Positions 1 to 8,021 of a stretch of 36,415 nt of DNA are shown here, in pieces. Source of the stretch: Actinomycetota bacterium (GTDB lineage Bacteria > Actinomycetota > Aquicultoria > JACQXZ01); the NCBI GenBank assembly GCA_016208465.1, contig JACQXZ010000053.1:1-36415 (forward strand). The letters run 5' to 3'. Every line of letters begins with the position of its first letter. The first letter of the stretch is position 1. Made by a program: the position numbers and the translations under genes. The notes below the pieces were generated by a model that was not told the DNA's origin, made no database searches, and was given only the letters and a program-made list of their open reading frames with translations.

Positions 1-130
1 ACCTCTCTCCTCTCAGCTTCACATAGTTCGTTACCTCCCTATGCGTGAGATTCAATGCTGGGCTGGTGGCTAACCTTTGCCCAGACCAGACTTGCACTGA
101 TAAGAGTTAATAAGCTTACTCGGCGCACAC
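1..130 (-). other. Possible 5' end of a group II intron or other structured RNA, running off the left edge
   Basis: This stretch is visibly richer in G+C than its surroundings and has no convincing reading frame. Read on the minus strand it begins GTGTGCGCCGAGTAAG, which fits the GUGYG 5' start of group II introns, and continues with structured-looking sequence: GCTGGT and CTGGGC segments pair with ACCAG and GCCCAG between positions 58 and 94. The intron body and any reverse transcriptase would lie beyond base 1. The first 16 bases recur at 22038-22053, so they may instead belong to a repeat family. The assignment rests on pattern memory and is tentative. Confidence 0.25.
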
Positions 131-150
131 GCCTTACGTCTTACGTTTCT
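115..150. repeat. Heptad array plus shared 16-mer, copy A
   Basis: Plus-strand bases 115-130 (CTTACTCGGCGCACAC) are identical to 22038-22053, and in both places are followed by CTTACG-type units at 7-bp spacing. The array stops at the stop codon of the mannosyltransferase gene at 151. It belongs to the family of 7-bp-phased tracts found throughout the window. Confidence 0.7.
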
Positions 151-858
151 TCATTTCTTATACAATCCCAACCTGAGTCTCCATGGAATAAAAAAAGCCT
201 CTATCACATCTTTTCTTGCCAGCTTTGAGGTGCCCGAACTGCGATCAATAAAAATAATTGGAATCTCTCCAATTTTAAAACCTTTCTTCCATGTCCGATA
301 AGTTGTTTCAACAATAAATGAATATCCATTAGCGTGAATTGCATCCAGATTTATGCTTTCAAGAACTTCCCTCTTAAAACACTTAAATCCGCCAGTGTAA
401 TCTGAAACATTAAGCCCAGTGACAAGACGAACATACAGATTAGCTGCTTTACTTAAGAGAAGCCTTTTGAACCCCCAGTTAACTACGCTGATACCGCGAG
501 TATACCTTGAGCCCAAAATTAAATCATATTCTTTAGCCGCTTCAAGGAAATCAGGAATATATTTTGGATCATGAGATAAATCAGCATCCATCTGAATTAT
601 GTTTTCATATCCCTTGCCTAAAGCAAACTTAAACCCCTCCACGTAAGCGCTTCCCAGTCCCATCTTGCCAGCCCGGTGGATTACATTTACTCTTGATGTC
701 TCCCTTGCAAAATTATCAGCCGCCTCTCCAGTTCCGTCTTTTGAATTATCATCAACTACAATTACATCTACATTTTGAGACAATTCAAGAATTGCCGGGA
801 TTAACTTTTTAATATTCTCAATTTCGTTATAAGTTGGTGTAACAACAACGTTTTTCAC
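151..858 (-). CDS. Polyprenol-phosphate mannosyltransferase-like GT2 (DPM1/Ppm1 type)
   Basis: This protein probably transfers mannose (or a related hexose) from a nucleotide sugar to a polyprenyl phosphate at the inner face of the membrane, making a lipid-linked donor for GT-C enzymes. The 235 residues match the compact Ppm1/DPM1 form. The N-terminal VVTPTYNE leads into the nucleotide-binding strand, VDDNSKDGT lies at about 35-43, the metal-binding DAD at 91-93, SRYTRG near 117, and TGGFKCF near 155. No transmembrane segments or GtrA domain follow, so it should be a peripheral enzyme. The start is GTG, with a GAGGTGC Shine-Dalgarno 8 bases upstream. The stop codon borders a heptad array. The family call is secure; mannose rather than glucose is inferred from overall similarity. 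Confidence 0.85.
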   Translation of the reverse strand: MKNVVVTPTYNEIENIKKLIPAILELSQNVDVIVVDDNSKDGTGEAADNFARETSRVNVIHRAGKMGLGSAYVEGFKFALGKGYENIIQMDADLSHDPKYIPDFLEAAKEYDLILGSRYTRGISVVNWGFKRLLLSKAANLYVRLVTGLNVSDYTGGFKCFKREVLESINLDAIHANGYSFIVETTYRTWKKGFKIGEIPIIFIDRSSGTSKLARKDVIEAFFIPWRLRLGLYKK

Positions 859-895
859 TTAAAAATGCACCTCAGTTAGAAAAAAATATCCTTTT

Positions 896-918
896 AGGAC
901 AGCCGAGACGGCTGTCCT
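896..918. repeat. Dispersed 23-bp palindrome, copy 1
   Basis: A perfect 9-bp stem AGGACAGCC / GGCTGTCCT encloses the loop GAGAC. It is a variant of the GACAG..CGAGA..CTG.CCTAC family also seen at 927-949, 4442-4464 and 23231-23253. It lies between two genes of the same operon and has no T-tract, so it is not a classical terminator. Confidence 0.75.
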
Positions 919-926
919 GCCGGACC

Positions 927-949
927 GTAGGTCAGGCGTCTCGCCTGAC
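927..949. repeat. Dispersed palindrome, copy 2 (inverted)
   Basis: The 8-bp stem GTCAGGCG / CGCCTGAC encloses TCT. On the minus strand it reads GTCAGGCGAGACGCCTGACC followed by TACGG, matching the copy at 23231-23253 in core sequence and in the trailing CCTAC. It sits only 8 bases from copy 1 and in the opposite orientation. Confidence 0.75.
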
Positions 950-955
950 ATATTT

Positions 956-1957
956 TTATGTTAAGACCTCCGACCTACAGCCTGCAAGCTCCTTAACCAC
1001 CAGCACCTTAACCGAATCTGTTTTTCTTTTTTTCAATCTTAGAATTCTTTTAACCAATCCCCAGAAAAAACCAAGACCATAAGAAATATGAATAGTTAAA
1101 AAAAGCGCTGGCGCTAAAAAAATCAAAACAGGATTTCTGTTTTGATAAATCATTATAGAAAAAGTAAAAATCAAACTCAAAACAATATACAAATACAACG
1201 GCAGAATATATATAGAATTCCTTACAAAAATTAAAGAAAATAAATAGATTGTAAATAAAAGAGGAATGAAATAAATAAGATTAGAGGTGAATGGGCTAAT
1301 AAAAACATGTTCCATCCTGCTCCGTCCATAAATAAACATCTGCTTCACAAAATCAGGATAAGATTCACGTTTGCTCTTGTAGATAACTGCCTGAGGATTA
1401 TAAATTAAATGATAATCCTTTTTTCTCAAGCGATTAATGAATTCATTTTCTTCATTAGGATATAAATCTTCATTAAATCCATCCAATTCCAAAAACACAT
1501 TTCTTTTAATACTAAAATTTGCCAAAATGAAATTCTTTTCGGTTCCTTCTCTTGGCTTACCGAAAGATGCAAATCTTGACCGGGTATTAAAACATCCAAG
1601 GTTTGAACCTAAAACATAGGCAAAAGATTTTTGGATAAACGTATCTGTTTCAGGAGACAATTCGGGACCGCCTGCGCCAACAATTTTATCGTCCTTATAA
1701 AAATCAATTGTTTGATTAAATAATTCGGAATCAACTATTGCATCGCTGTCCAGAAAATAAATTATTTCCCCTTTGGCTTTCTTTGAAGCTCTGTTTCTTT
1801 GGACTGATGGGTGCTTTCCTTCAACAACGATTATCTCCAGCTTCTCGCTGGGATAATTTATTTTCTCTAACGAGCTAAGAGCTTCTTTAGCCGCCTCACC
1901 GGGTGGAACAGGAATAATCACTGTGATTGAAGGATAAAAAACATTCTCATTCAACAA
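956..1957 (-). CDS. GT2 family glycosyltransferase with C-terminal membrane segments
   Basis: This is a GT-A fold family 2 glycosyltransferase that probably extends a lipid-linked glycan at the cytoplasmic membrane face. The N-terminal ITVIIPVP strand, a VEGKHPSVQRNRA segment and the metal-binding DSDA at 70-73 are visible, followed by an acidic motif NEENEFINRL near 167-176. About three hydrophobic segments occupy roughly 225-305, anchoring the catalytic domain. The start is TTG, preceded by GAGGAG at 7 bases, and it overlaps the stop of the next gene by 11 bases. The last dozen residues (around ELAGCRSEVLT) are encoded by a 7-bp-phased array, so the natural C-terminus has probably been replaced by repeat sequence. 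Sugar specificity cannot be read. Confidence 0.85.
   Translation of the reverse strand: MLNENVFYPSITVIIPVPPGEAAKEALSSLEKINYPSEKLEIIVVEGKHPSVQRNRASKKAKGEIIYFLDSDAIVDSELFNQTIDFYKDDKIVGAGGPELSPETDTFIQKSFAYVLGSNLGCFNTRSRFASFGKPREGTEKNFILANFSIKRNVFLELDGFNEDLYPNEENEFINRLRKKDYHLIYNPQAVIYKSKRESYPDFVKQMFIYGRSRMEHVFISPFTSNLIYFIPLLFTIYLFSLIFVRNSIYILPLYLYIVLSLIFTFSIMIYQNRNPVLIFLAPALFLTIHISYGLGFFWGLVKRILRLKKRKTDSVKVLVVKELAGCRSEVLT
961..1015. repeat. Heptad array overlapping the 3' end of the GT2 gene
   Basis: Plus-strand units TTAAGAC, CTCCGAC, CTACAGC and CTGCAAG, then CTCCTTA, ACCACCA and GCACCTT, follow one another in 7-bp phase. The array overlaps the stop codon and the final codons of the glycosyltransferase gene. 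Confidence 0.6.
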
Positions 1958-2927
1958 TAAGATTCTCCTCTGCTTTCTCGAAACTTAAATGTTCTTTCCA
2001 TGATATAAAATAGCCTGCCAAAGCTAATGGAATCGGGCCTAAAATAAATGTCATCAGCGAAAGAGAAAAAGCATATTCTTTGCTTACACCCAAAGTTGAA
2101 AATAATAAAATCAACGCATACTCTCTTGTTCCGAGTCCCATAACTGAAACAGGAATTAACTCAACCATAATTATCGCCGGAATAAAAAACAGAAAATAGA
2201 AATAATTAACTCTGATGCCTAACGATAGAGCATATAAAAATGCTCTGGTAGAAATAATTACCCATCCGCCAAAAGACAACAAAACAGAAAAGCCCAAGCT
2301 CTTATAATTGTGGATTACTTTTTTAACGCCCTGATAGAATTCATCAAAATTCTTCTTGAGGCGTTCATGGAATTTAGAAGGAATTATAAATTTGTAAAAT
2401 AACCTGCCTACTCTTTTTGTATAATTCTCATTCATCAAAATTATGATTAAAACAAGCAGTATGACAGCAGCAACAACAGGAGCAACAACCATCATTTCTG
2501 ACTTCACTTGAGACATAACAATAAGTAATCCTGCAACTGCCAGAATAATTAAAGTTATCATTTCAATAAATCTTTCTACGACAAGAATACCCATCCCGGT
2601 AATTGTTTTAATACGAGTAATCTTTTTTAAATTATATATTTTTATTAAATCGCCAATTCTCCCCGGTGTTACTGTTCCAAAAAAAAGACCAATAAGATAT
2701 GTTTTAAATGAATCCTTAAACGAATAATCAGCGTATGTTTCTACCATAACTTTTAGCTTCCACGATTTAACAATTGCTTCAGCAATGATTAACGCAGACC
2801 CTAAAATTAAAAATCCAGGATTGGCTTTACTGACAATTTTAATTAAATGATAAATATCAATTTGCGTTAAAATAAAAACAAATAAAATTAATCCAAAAAA
2901 ACTAAGATACTTAAGAACCCTATTCAC
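1947..2927 (-). CDS. LPG_synthase_TM / AglD-like multi-pass membrane protein (UPF0104)
   Basis: This is a multi-pass inner-membrane protein of the lysylphosphatidylglycerol synthetase transmembrane family (the flippase-type half of MprF, also the core of archaeal AglD). About eight hydrophobic segments are visible. The family signature TVTPGRIGDLIKIY lies near residues 85-98, with a later PVSVMGLGTREYALIL segment. At 326 residues it lacks the soluble aminoacyl-transferase half of MprF, so it is probably a lipid-linked sugar or lipid translocation partner for the neighbouring glycosyltransferases. The GTG start shares one G with the TAG stop of the radical SAM gene, which implies translational coupling. 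The membrane family is clear; the substrate is inferred from context only. Confidence 0.8.
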   Translation of the reverse strand: MNRVLKYLSFFGLILFVFILTQIDIYHLIKIVSKANPGFLILGSALIIAEAIVKSWKLKVMVETYADYSFKDSFKTYLIGLFFGTVTPGRIGDLIKIYNLKKITRIKTITGMGILVVERFIEMITLIILAVAGLLIVMSQVKSEMMVVAPVVAAVILLVLIIILMNENYTKRVGRLFYKFIIPSKFHERLKKNFDEFYQGVKKVIHNYKSLGFSVLLSFGGWVIISTRAFLYALSLGIRVNYFYFLFFIPAIIMVELIPVSVMGLGTREYALILLFSTLGVSKEYAFSLSLMTFILGPIPLALAGYFISWKEHLSFEKAEENLIVE

Positions 2928-4414
2928 TATACTTCCACTTTTTGTTTACTTTTATCATAATCCTTTTCATGACCCATAAGCGACTTGACCCCTCTAAAAG
3001 CAAGTTTTACATCATGGGAGGAGCGTAAAGTAACAAATGATTTAAGTAGAAATCTTGGATGGTGATGAATAGTCCATATTTTTTTACACCATGCCACAGG
3101 ATCAACTGAAGATTTTAAAACCGGCTTTGAGAGACCGTATTTCTCATAATCATTCGGATCAATAATGAACCAGTTATTTTTCAAACAATCCCGATGAAGG
3201 GGTGTGCCCGGATAAGGAATCACTACGTTTGCTTCAAGCGAATCTCCACATCTGGCTTTATATAAAACAAGATCACGAGCCACATCGTGAGACCTCTTCA
3301 CGTCTTCCTCTGTCTCCCACGGATAACCAACCATTACCGTAATCATAATCTGCAAACCATAATCCTTAGCCAGCTTCACCCCCCTTTGAATTTCCTCAAC
3401 GGTTTCATCCTTAACCAAGCGCTTTAAAGTTTCATTGTTGCCGGATTCCAGACCAACTTTAAGCATCCTGAATCCTGTTTTCCTAAGCAAATCACAAATT
3501 TCATCATCCAGACAATCCGCTCTCGCGTTAGAAGAAAGAATTACTTTACCAATCAGCTCTTCTTTCTTCATCTCTTCATAAAATTCCCTCATCCATTCTT
3601 TATTCCAGATGCCGCCCGCTTCATTATCATCAAAAATTTCCTTAACACCATATTTTTCTACCAGTATCTTGATTTCCTGAACTACATTTTTGGCTGAACG
3701 AAGACGCGCTTTACAGTTCCAAAGAGCGTATTGCCAAATACAAAACTTGCAGACACCAGCGCGTTTAACACCTCCGCATCCGCGGCCTGAAAGAATATAG
3801 GCGCAAGGACGATAAAGATAGGCTTCTCCATACATATCCCACTTGGTTAAATCCCTGTCAATAAAAGGAAGTGAATCTAAATCTTCGTATGGTTCAAATT
3901 CACCGCTGTTTTTAATTTCATCGTTTTCCCGCCAATAGACACCTTTTGGCATTGGTTCACCTTTTTCAAGATGTCTTGCCAGATTACGGAGGCTAAAATC
4001 AAAATCTCCTCCGGTTGAAACATAATCTACTTTACTGTTTTTTAAAGATTCCTCGGGGAAAAATGAAACATGATCTCCGATTAAAACAGTTTTGAGTTCT
4101 GGGTTTTTAGTTTTGAGTTCATCAATAAATTTCCAGTGTCTTCTTAGCACCGGAGCTTTAGTTTCTATAACCACCATATCAGGTTTAAAATCAAAAAGTT
4201 CTTTATTGAATTCTTCTGGCGAAAGACGTTCGTTGATTCCATCCTTATACAAAACTTCATTTCCATCAGCCTTAAGCGTTGTCGCGGCTGAAGCAATCAC
4301 AAGCGGATAAATCTTTATGCCTTCTGATGAGGTAAAAGTAAAAATTCTATTCTGGCTTAATAAAGGATACTTTCCCTTATACTCAAAAGGTGGATAAACA
4401 ATTGCTACTCTCAT
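2927..4414 (-). CDS. B12-binding radical SAM protein with atypical CX8CX2C cluster motif
   Basis: An N-terminal cobalamin-binding-like Rossmann domain (VAIVYPPFEYKGKYPLL, then VLIGDHVSFFPEE about 110 residues later) precedes a radical SAM barrel. In related enzymes this pairing carries out methylations or rearrangements of lipids, sugars or natural products. The cluster site SGRGC is followed by an eight-residue stretch (GGVKRAGV) before CKFC, giving CX8CX2C (Cys213, 222 and 225 from this start) rather than the usual CX3CX2C. The rest of the barrel (FDDNEAG, SSNARADCL, VGLESG, MVGYPWETEEDV) looks intact. An upstream ATG at 4432 exists, but AAAGGA lies 8 bases before the ATG at 4414, so the shorter start is chosen. 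The gene is coupled to the AglD-like gene. The substrate is unknown. Confidence 0.8.
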   Translation of the reverse strand: MRVAIVYPPFEYKGKYPLLSQNRIFTFTSSEGIKIYPLVIASAATTLKADGNEVLYKDGINERLSPEEFNKELFDFKPDMVVIETKAPVLRRHWKFIDELKTKNPELKTVLIGDHVSFFPEESLKNSKVDYVSTGGDFDFSLRNLARHLEKGEPMPKGVYWRENDEIKNSGEFEPYEDLDSLPFIDRDLTKWDMYGEAYLYRPCAYILSGRGCGGVKRAGVCKFCIWQYALWNCKARLRSAKNVVQEIKILVEKYGVKEIFDDNEAGGIWNKEWMREFYEEMKKEELIGKVILSSNARADCLDDEICDLLRKTGFRMLKVGLESGNNETLKRLVKDETVEEIQRGVKLAKDYGLQIMITVMVGYPWETEEDVKRSHDVARDLVLYKARCGDSLEANVVIPYPGTPLHRDCLKNNWFIIDPNDYEKYGLSKPVLKSSVDPVAWCKKIWTIHHHPRFLLKSFVTLRSSHDVKLAFRGVKSLMGHEKDYDKSKQKVEV

Positions 4415-4421
4415 AAAAAAT

Positions 4422-4429
4422 TTCCTTTC
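4422..4429 (-). promoter_or_regulatory. Shine-Dalgarno deciding the radical SAM start
   Basis: Minus-strand GGAAAGGA lies about 8 bases upstream of the ATG at 4414 but inside the longer reading frame that begins at 4432. It supports translation from the internal ATG. Confidence 0.6.
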
Positions 4430-4441
4430 CATTAAGTATTA

Positions 4442-4464
4442 GTAGGACAGCCATCTCGGCTGTC
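4442..4464. repeat. Dispersed palindrome, copy 3
   Basis: The minus strand reads GACAGCCGAGATGGCTGTCC then TAC. The 7-bp stem GACAGCC / GGCTGTC encloses GAGAT. Compared with the 23231 copy, the stem changes G to C on one side and C to G on the other, preserving pairing. The remaining gap to 4547 holds a second GC-rich piece (CAGGAACAGGCGGGC) and otherwise AT-rich sequence with no gene. Confidence 0.75.
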
Positions 4465-4547
4465 AAATCATTTCACCTTTCAGGAACAGGCGGGCATTTA
4501 AAAACAACAAGTGATTATTTATTCTATCACAACTAACAAATTTCCTC

Positions 4548-5841
4548 TCAAAAATACTTCACAACCATTTCAACCACTGGATGAATTTTTGAAAGAACTT
4601 CTTTGTCGTCTTCACTAAACGGCTTAAGAATTAAAACTCCAATAATAAATATAACAAAATATATTAAAGCGGCAAAACACAATTGAATACCATTAACAGG
4701 CTTAATCAATGAAGCCATAAATATCCCCAAAGCCCCCGCTAAAAATATTTTTAAAGCAAACACAAGAGGAAACCTGGTTTTTATATATCTTCGCAAAATT
4801 GTCATTTCTGTTAAAACAAGAAGAATCCCCACTGATCCTGTGGCTACAACGGCTCCGATCGCTCCATAGCGGGGAATTAATATAATATCTAAAATAATAT
4901 TTAGAACAGCTCCAACGCCCCGGGTAGCTAAAACTATTTTCTCTTTATTAAGCGCGTAAAGAAGTCCTATGTTTGTTCCTCCGCCGCCAGCTCTTGCAAC
5001 CAAACCGAGAACAATAAAAATCTGTTCCCGCGAGAAGAAGCGAAGCAATCATAAGCTGAAGACCATAGGCGATATTGTAAAAACCAATTTGTTTCGCGCT
5101 GTGCAAAAAATAACCAATTAACATTATATCCATTTGTTTGCCTAAGGCATAACTTAAAAAACTTATTCCCCAAACAGGATATCCGAATTTAAGCATCGGT
5201 GTAATATTAAATTTCTCTTTTTGCTTAAATAGATCTGGACTAGAAAAAACCAGATAAACAGAAAAAGCGACAAATGAAACGGCTGTAATAACCACAATCT
5301 GACCAACAATTCCATATCCTGATTTCAAAGACAAATAAGAAAAAACAAGAGTAGCCGCGGCGGCAAATACTTTGGTAAGCGCAATCAATCTTACCCTCAT
5401 CGATCCCATAAAATACATTACCATCAAATTTGAAGCGCTTAAAAAAATCAGATAAAAAACAATTAAACGAAAATATCTCGCAGCTTCCGGTAAACCAAAT
5501 AATTTTGCGATTGAATCAGAGAAGAAAAAAACAATTAAACCGCAAATAACGCTGACTAAAAAGCGACCGGATAATAATTTTGAAAAAAGATAATATGCTT
5601 TCGATTGTTCACTTTGAGCATTTAGTTTTGCGATATATGTATTTAGAACTTCATCAAATCCCATTGAACTGATAAAAATCGCAAGTGTAGAGAGAGCAAT
5701 AGCCGTAGTGTATAAACCATAAACCTTCGGACCAAAACCGCGGGCTAAAATAAAAGAAAGAATAAAGGCTAGTCCAAATTCAACTATTTTGGCAAATTGA
5801 TTCCAGATAAGTCCGTAAGAAAATTTTTTTACCAGACTCAT
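4548..5841 (-). pseudogene. Wzx/MATE-like polysaccharide flippase, broken by deletion and frameshift
   Basis: Two overlapping frames together make one flippase of the oligosaccharide-flippase (Wzx) family. The 5' part starts at ATG 5841 (MSLVKKFSYGLIWNQFAK) and gives about eight membrane segments, up to GLQLMIASLLLAG. The frame then shifts near 5015-5035 into FIVLGLVARAGGGGTNIGLL, IPRYGAIGAVVATG and the last membrane helices, ending at 4548. Intact relatives have roughly 75 more residues between these blocks (the loop and helices of the second half), so DNA is missing as well as out of frame. The total is about 420 codons against about 480-500 expected. The 5' end overlaps the aminotransferase stop as ATGA, so it was once a normal operon member. 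Real decay and misassembly cannot be told apart here. Confidence 0.75.
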
Positions 5842-6941
5842 TGCTTCTCCGAAAATTCAATGACAGCATTAGCCGTTTGATTTACTTCTTCATCTGTTAA
5901 TTCAGGAAAAATGGGAAGAGATAATATCTTAGAAGCAATTTTTTCAGTTATTGGAAGACTGCCGCGAGGGGTGTTTAAATACTGATAGGCCTCCTGAAGA
6001 TGAGCTGGAAGCGGATAGTGGATTTGAGTCTGAAGGTTTCTTTCAGACAAATATTTTCTTAATTCATCCCGCCCATCAGATTTAATGACATAAAGATGAT
6101 AGTTAGATTTACTAAACTGGCTATCAAATGGAATCTCAACATCTGAATCTTTAAGAAGACTATTATATAGTCCTGCAATTTCTCTTCTGCGCTCATTCCA
6201 CTCATCCAAATATTTTAATTTAACTCTTAAAATCGCAGCCTGCAACTCGTCCAGACGGCTATTGAAGCCTTTTGTTTTATGATAATATCTTGTTGTCTCT
6301 CCATAGTTTCTTAATAAAAACACCCTTTCCGCCAATTCGGAATTATTAGTAACTGCGATCCCGCCGTCCCCAAATGCTCCCAGATTCTTGCTTGGATAAA
6401 AACTAAAACAACCTATATCACCAAAAGTGCCTGCTTTTTTACCTTTATATTCTGAGCCATGCGCCTGACAGGCATCTTCTACGATTCTTAAATCATATTT
6501 TTTGGCTAAATCCAAAAGAGGATCTAAATCAACCGGTGACCCAAAAAGATGGACAGGAAGGATTGCCTTTGTTTTTTTATTTATTAAAAACTCAACTCTC
6601 CCAGCATCCATATTAAATGTTTTTTCATCTATATCAACAAAAACCGGAATTCCTCCGGCAAAGACAATCGCGCAAATTGTAGGAATAGCCGTATTGGCCA
6701 CTGTAATAACTTCATCTCCTTCTTTTAAATCCAACGCAACCAGCGCCAGATGAAGCGCTTCTGTCCCGGAACCAACCCCAACCGCATGAGAAGCTTCGCA
6801 ATAATCCGCAAAATCCTTTTCAAAATTCTTTAGATTTTCTCCTAAAACAAACCAGCCGCTTTCTAAAACCTCAAAAACAGCCTTATCAATCTCGTCTTTA
6901 ATTGTCTGATACTGCCTTTTTAGATCACCAAATGGAATCAC
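5838..6941 (-). CDS. DegT/DnrJ/EryC1/StrS family PLP aminotransferase
   Basis: This enzyme transfers an amino group, normally from glutamate, to a keto-sugar nucleotide, giving an amino-deoxy sugar for the surface glycan. The 367 residues have the usual length and motifs: GSGTEALHLAL at 57-67, the aspartate that pairs with the cofactor in EDACQAHG near 155-162, and the Schiff-base lysine K185 in FSFYPSKNLGAFGDGG. The C-terminal small domain (NYHLYVI, QIHYPLPAHLQEAYQYL) is complete. The start is GTG, overlapping the SDR stop as GTGA. It is immediately downstream of an SDR that could provide its keto substrate. Whether it works at C3 or C4 of the sugar cannot be decided. Confidence 0.9.
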   Translation of the reverse strand: MIPFGDLKRQYQTIKDEIDKAVFEVLESGWFVLGENLKNFEKDFADYCEASHAVGVGSGTEALHLALVALDLKEGDEVITVANTAIPTICAIVFAGGIPVFVDIDEKTFNMDAGRVEFLINKKTKAILPVHLFGSPVDLDPLLDLAKKYDLRIVEDACQAHGSEYKGKKAGTFGDIGCFSFYPSKNLGAFGDGGIAVTNNSELAERVFLLRNYGETTRYYHKTKGFNSRLDELQAAILRVKLKYLDEWNERRREIAGLYNSLLKDSDVEIPFDSQFSKSNYHLYVIKSDGRDELRKYLSERNLQTQIHYPLPAHLQEAYQYLNTPRGSLPITEKIASKILSLPIFPELTDEEVNQTANAVIEFSEKQ

Positions 6942-7951
6942 AACACTTCTCCTGTTTTCCAGTAATGTTGTTTGTTTTCTTCATAATAATCAATTGTTTT
7001 TTTAAGACCCTCTTTAAGAGAAACTTTTGGTTCCCATTCCAAAGTTTTTTTAATCTTAGTGTAATCTGCAACATAATCTCCTATTTCTATTTTTTTGCTC
7101 TCTTCAGGAAATGAGATTAATTCATATCTTCCTTTTCCGGTTATCTCGATAATCTGTTTAACCAAATCCTCAAGACTAGCCGGCTCTCCTCCCAGATTGA
7201 AAACCTCACCATTTGTTTTGTCGCTCACCGCCGCTAACAAAAATGCTTCCACAACATCGTCAACATAATTAGCGTCACGAACTTGCTTTCCGTCCCCAAA
7301 AATTTTAATTAACTCACCATCGATTGCCTGACGAATAAACCAATTTATTATTCCCTGTCGCGGATGTTTCATCTGATGGCGGGGACCATAGGTATTTGTT
7401 AATCTAAGCGAAGTGGCTCTTATTCCATAAACATTATTGTAGAGAATATGATACCATTCTCCTGCCATATTATTGATTCCATTTACATCAGTCGGATGCA
7501 TCGCATGCTTCTCATCAACTGGCAAATAATCAGCTTTACCATATTGGCCTCTTGTTCCGGCAAAAAGAATTTTAACATCAGGATTATATTTTCTACATGA
7601 TTCTAAGATTGAAAGCTGGCTCCGGCAGTTTATCTCAAGGTCGGTATATGGATCTCTCATGCTGTCTATATGGCTTAAAGTTCCAGCTAAATTAAAAATG
7701 TAATCCTGTCCTTGAACAAGATAATTCATTCCATGTTCGTCGCGCACATCCGCGATATTAATTTTTACTTTATCTTCAATTCCGCAAATGTTAAAAATAT
7801 TTCCGCCATACTCAGGAATTAACGAATCCACCAGTAGAACTTCCGCGCCCAAATCCACTAATCGATAAGCCAAAGTACTGCCAATAAAACCAAGTCCTCC
7901 GGTAATCATTACTTTTTTACCTTTAAAACTATTTTGATATATACCTGTCAT
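6938..7951 (-). CDS. NAD-dependent epimerase/dehydratase (extended SDR) with altered YxxxK motif
   Basis: This is an extended short-chain dehydrogenase acting on nucleotide sugars. The dinucleotide-binding motif TGGLGFIG is at 17-24, the AG(T)RG segment with the catalytic-type threonine near 131-135, and the substrate part LRLTNTYGPRHQM follows. Where the catalytic Tyr-x-x-x-Lys is expected (HPTDVNGINNMAGEWYH), both positions are asparagine: N157 and N161. Classic UDP-hexose epimerases and 4,6-dehydratases need that Tyr/Lys pair, so the chemistry may differ or the protein may bind without turnover. The ATG at 7951 follows AAGGAGG at a longish spacing. The GTGA overlap with the aminotransferase suggests a shared pathway. 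An overall role in amino-sugar synthesis is inferred. Confidence 0.8.
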   Translation of the reverse strand: MTGIYQNSFKGKKVMITGGLGFIGSTLAYRLVDLGAEVLLVDSLIPEYGGNIFNICGIEDKVKINIADVRDEHGMNYLVQGQDYIFNLAGTLSHIDSMRDPYTDLEINCRSQLSILESCRKYNPDVKILFAGTRGQYGKADYLPVDEKHAMHPTDVNGINNMAGEWYHILYNNVYGIRATSLRLTNTYGPRHQMKHPRQGIINWFIRQAIDGELIKIFGDGKQVRDANYVDDVVEAFLLAAVSDKTNGEVFNLGGEPASLEDLVKQIIEITGKGRYELISFPEESKKIEIGDYVADYTKIKKTLEWEPKVSLKEGLKKTIDYYEENKQHYWKTGEVL

Positions 7952-7984
7952 TTCAGGTACTTTCCTCCTTTTGCATTTTTTTCT

Positions 7985-8021
7985 TCACTTGTGTCTTGTG
8001 ACTTGTGACTTTTATTTCTCC
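7985..8021. repeat. Heptad array
   Basis: Plus-strand units CACTTGT, GTCTTGT, GACTTGT, GACTTTT run in 7-bp phase and overlap the stop codon at 8012 of the broken methyltransferase gene. Confidence 0.75.

Noticed and set aside
1947-2927. MprF (lysylphosphatidylglycerol synthase)
   Set aside because: Only the membrane half is present; the soluble aminoacyl-transferase domain is missing, so the lipid aminoacylation function is not supported.
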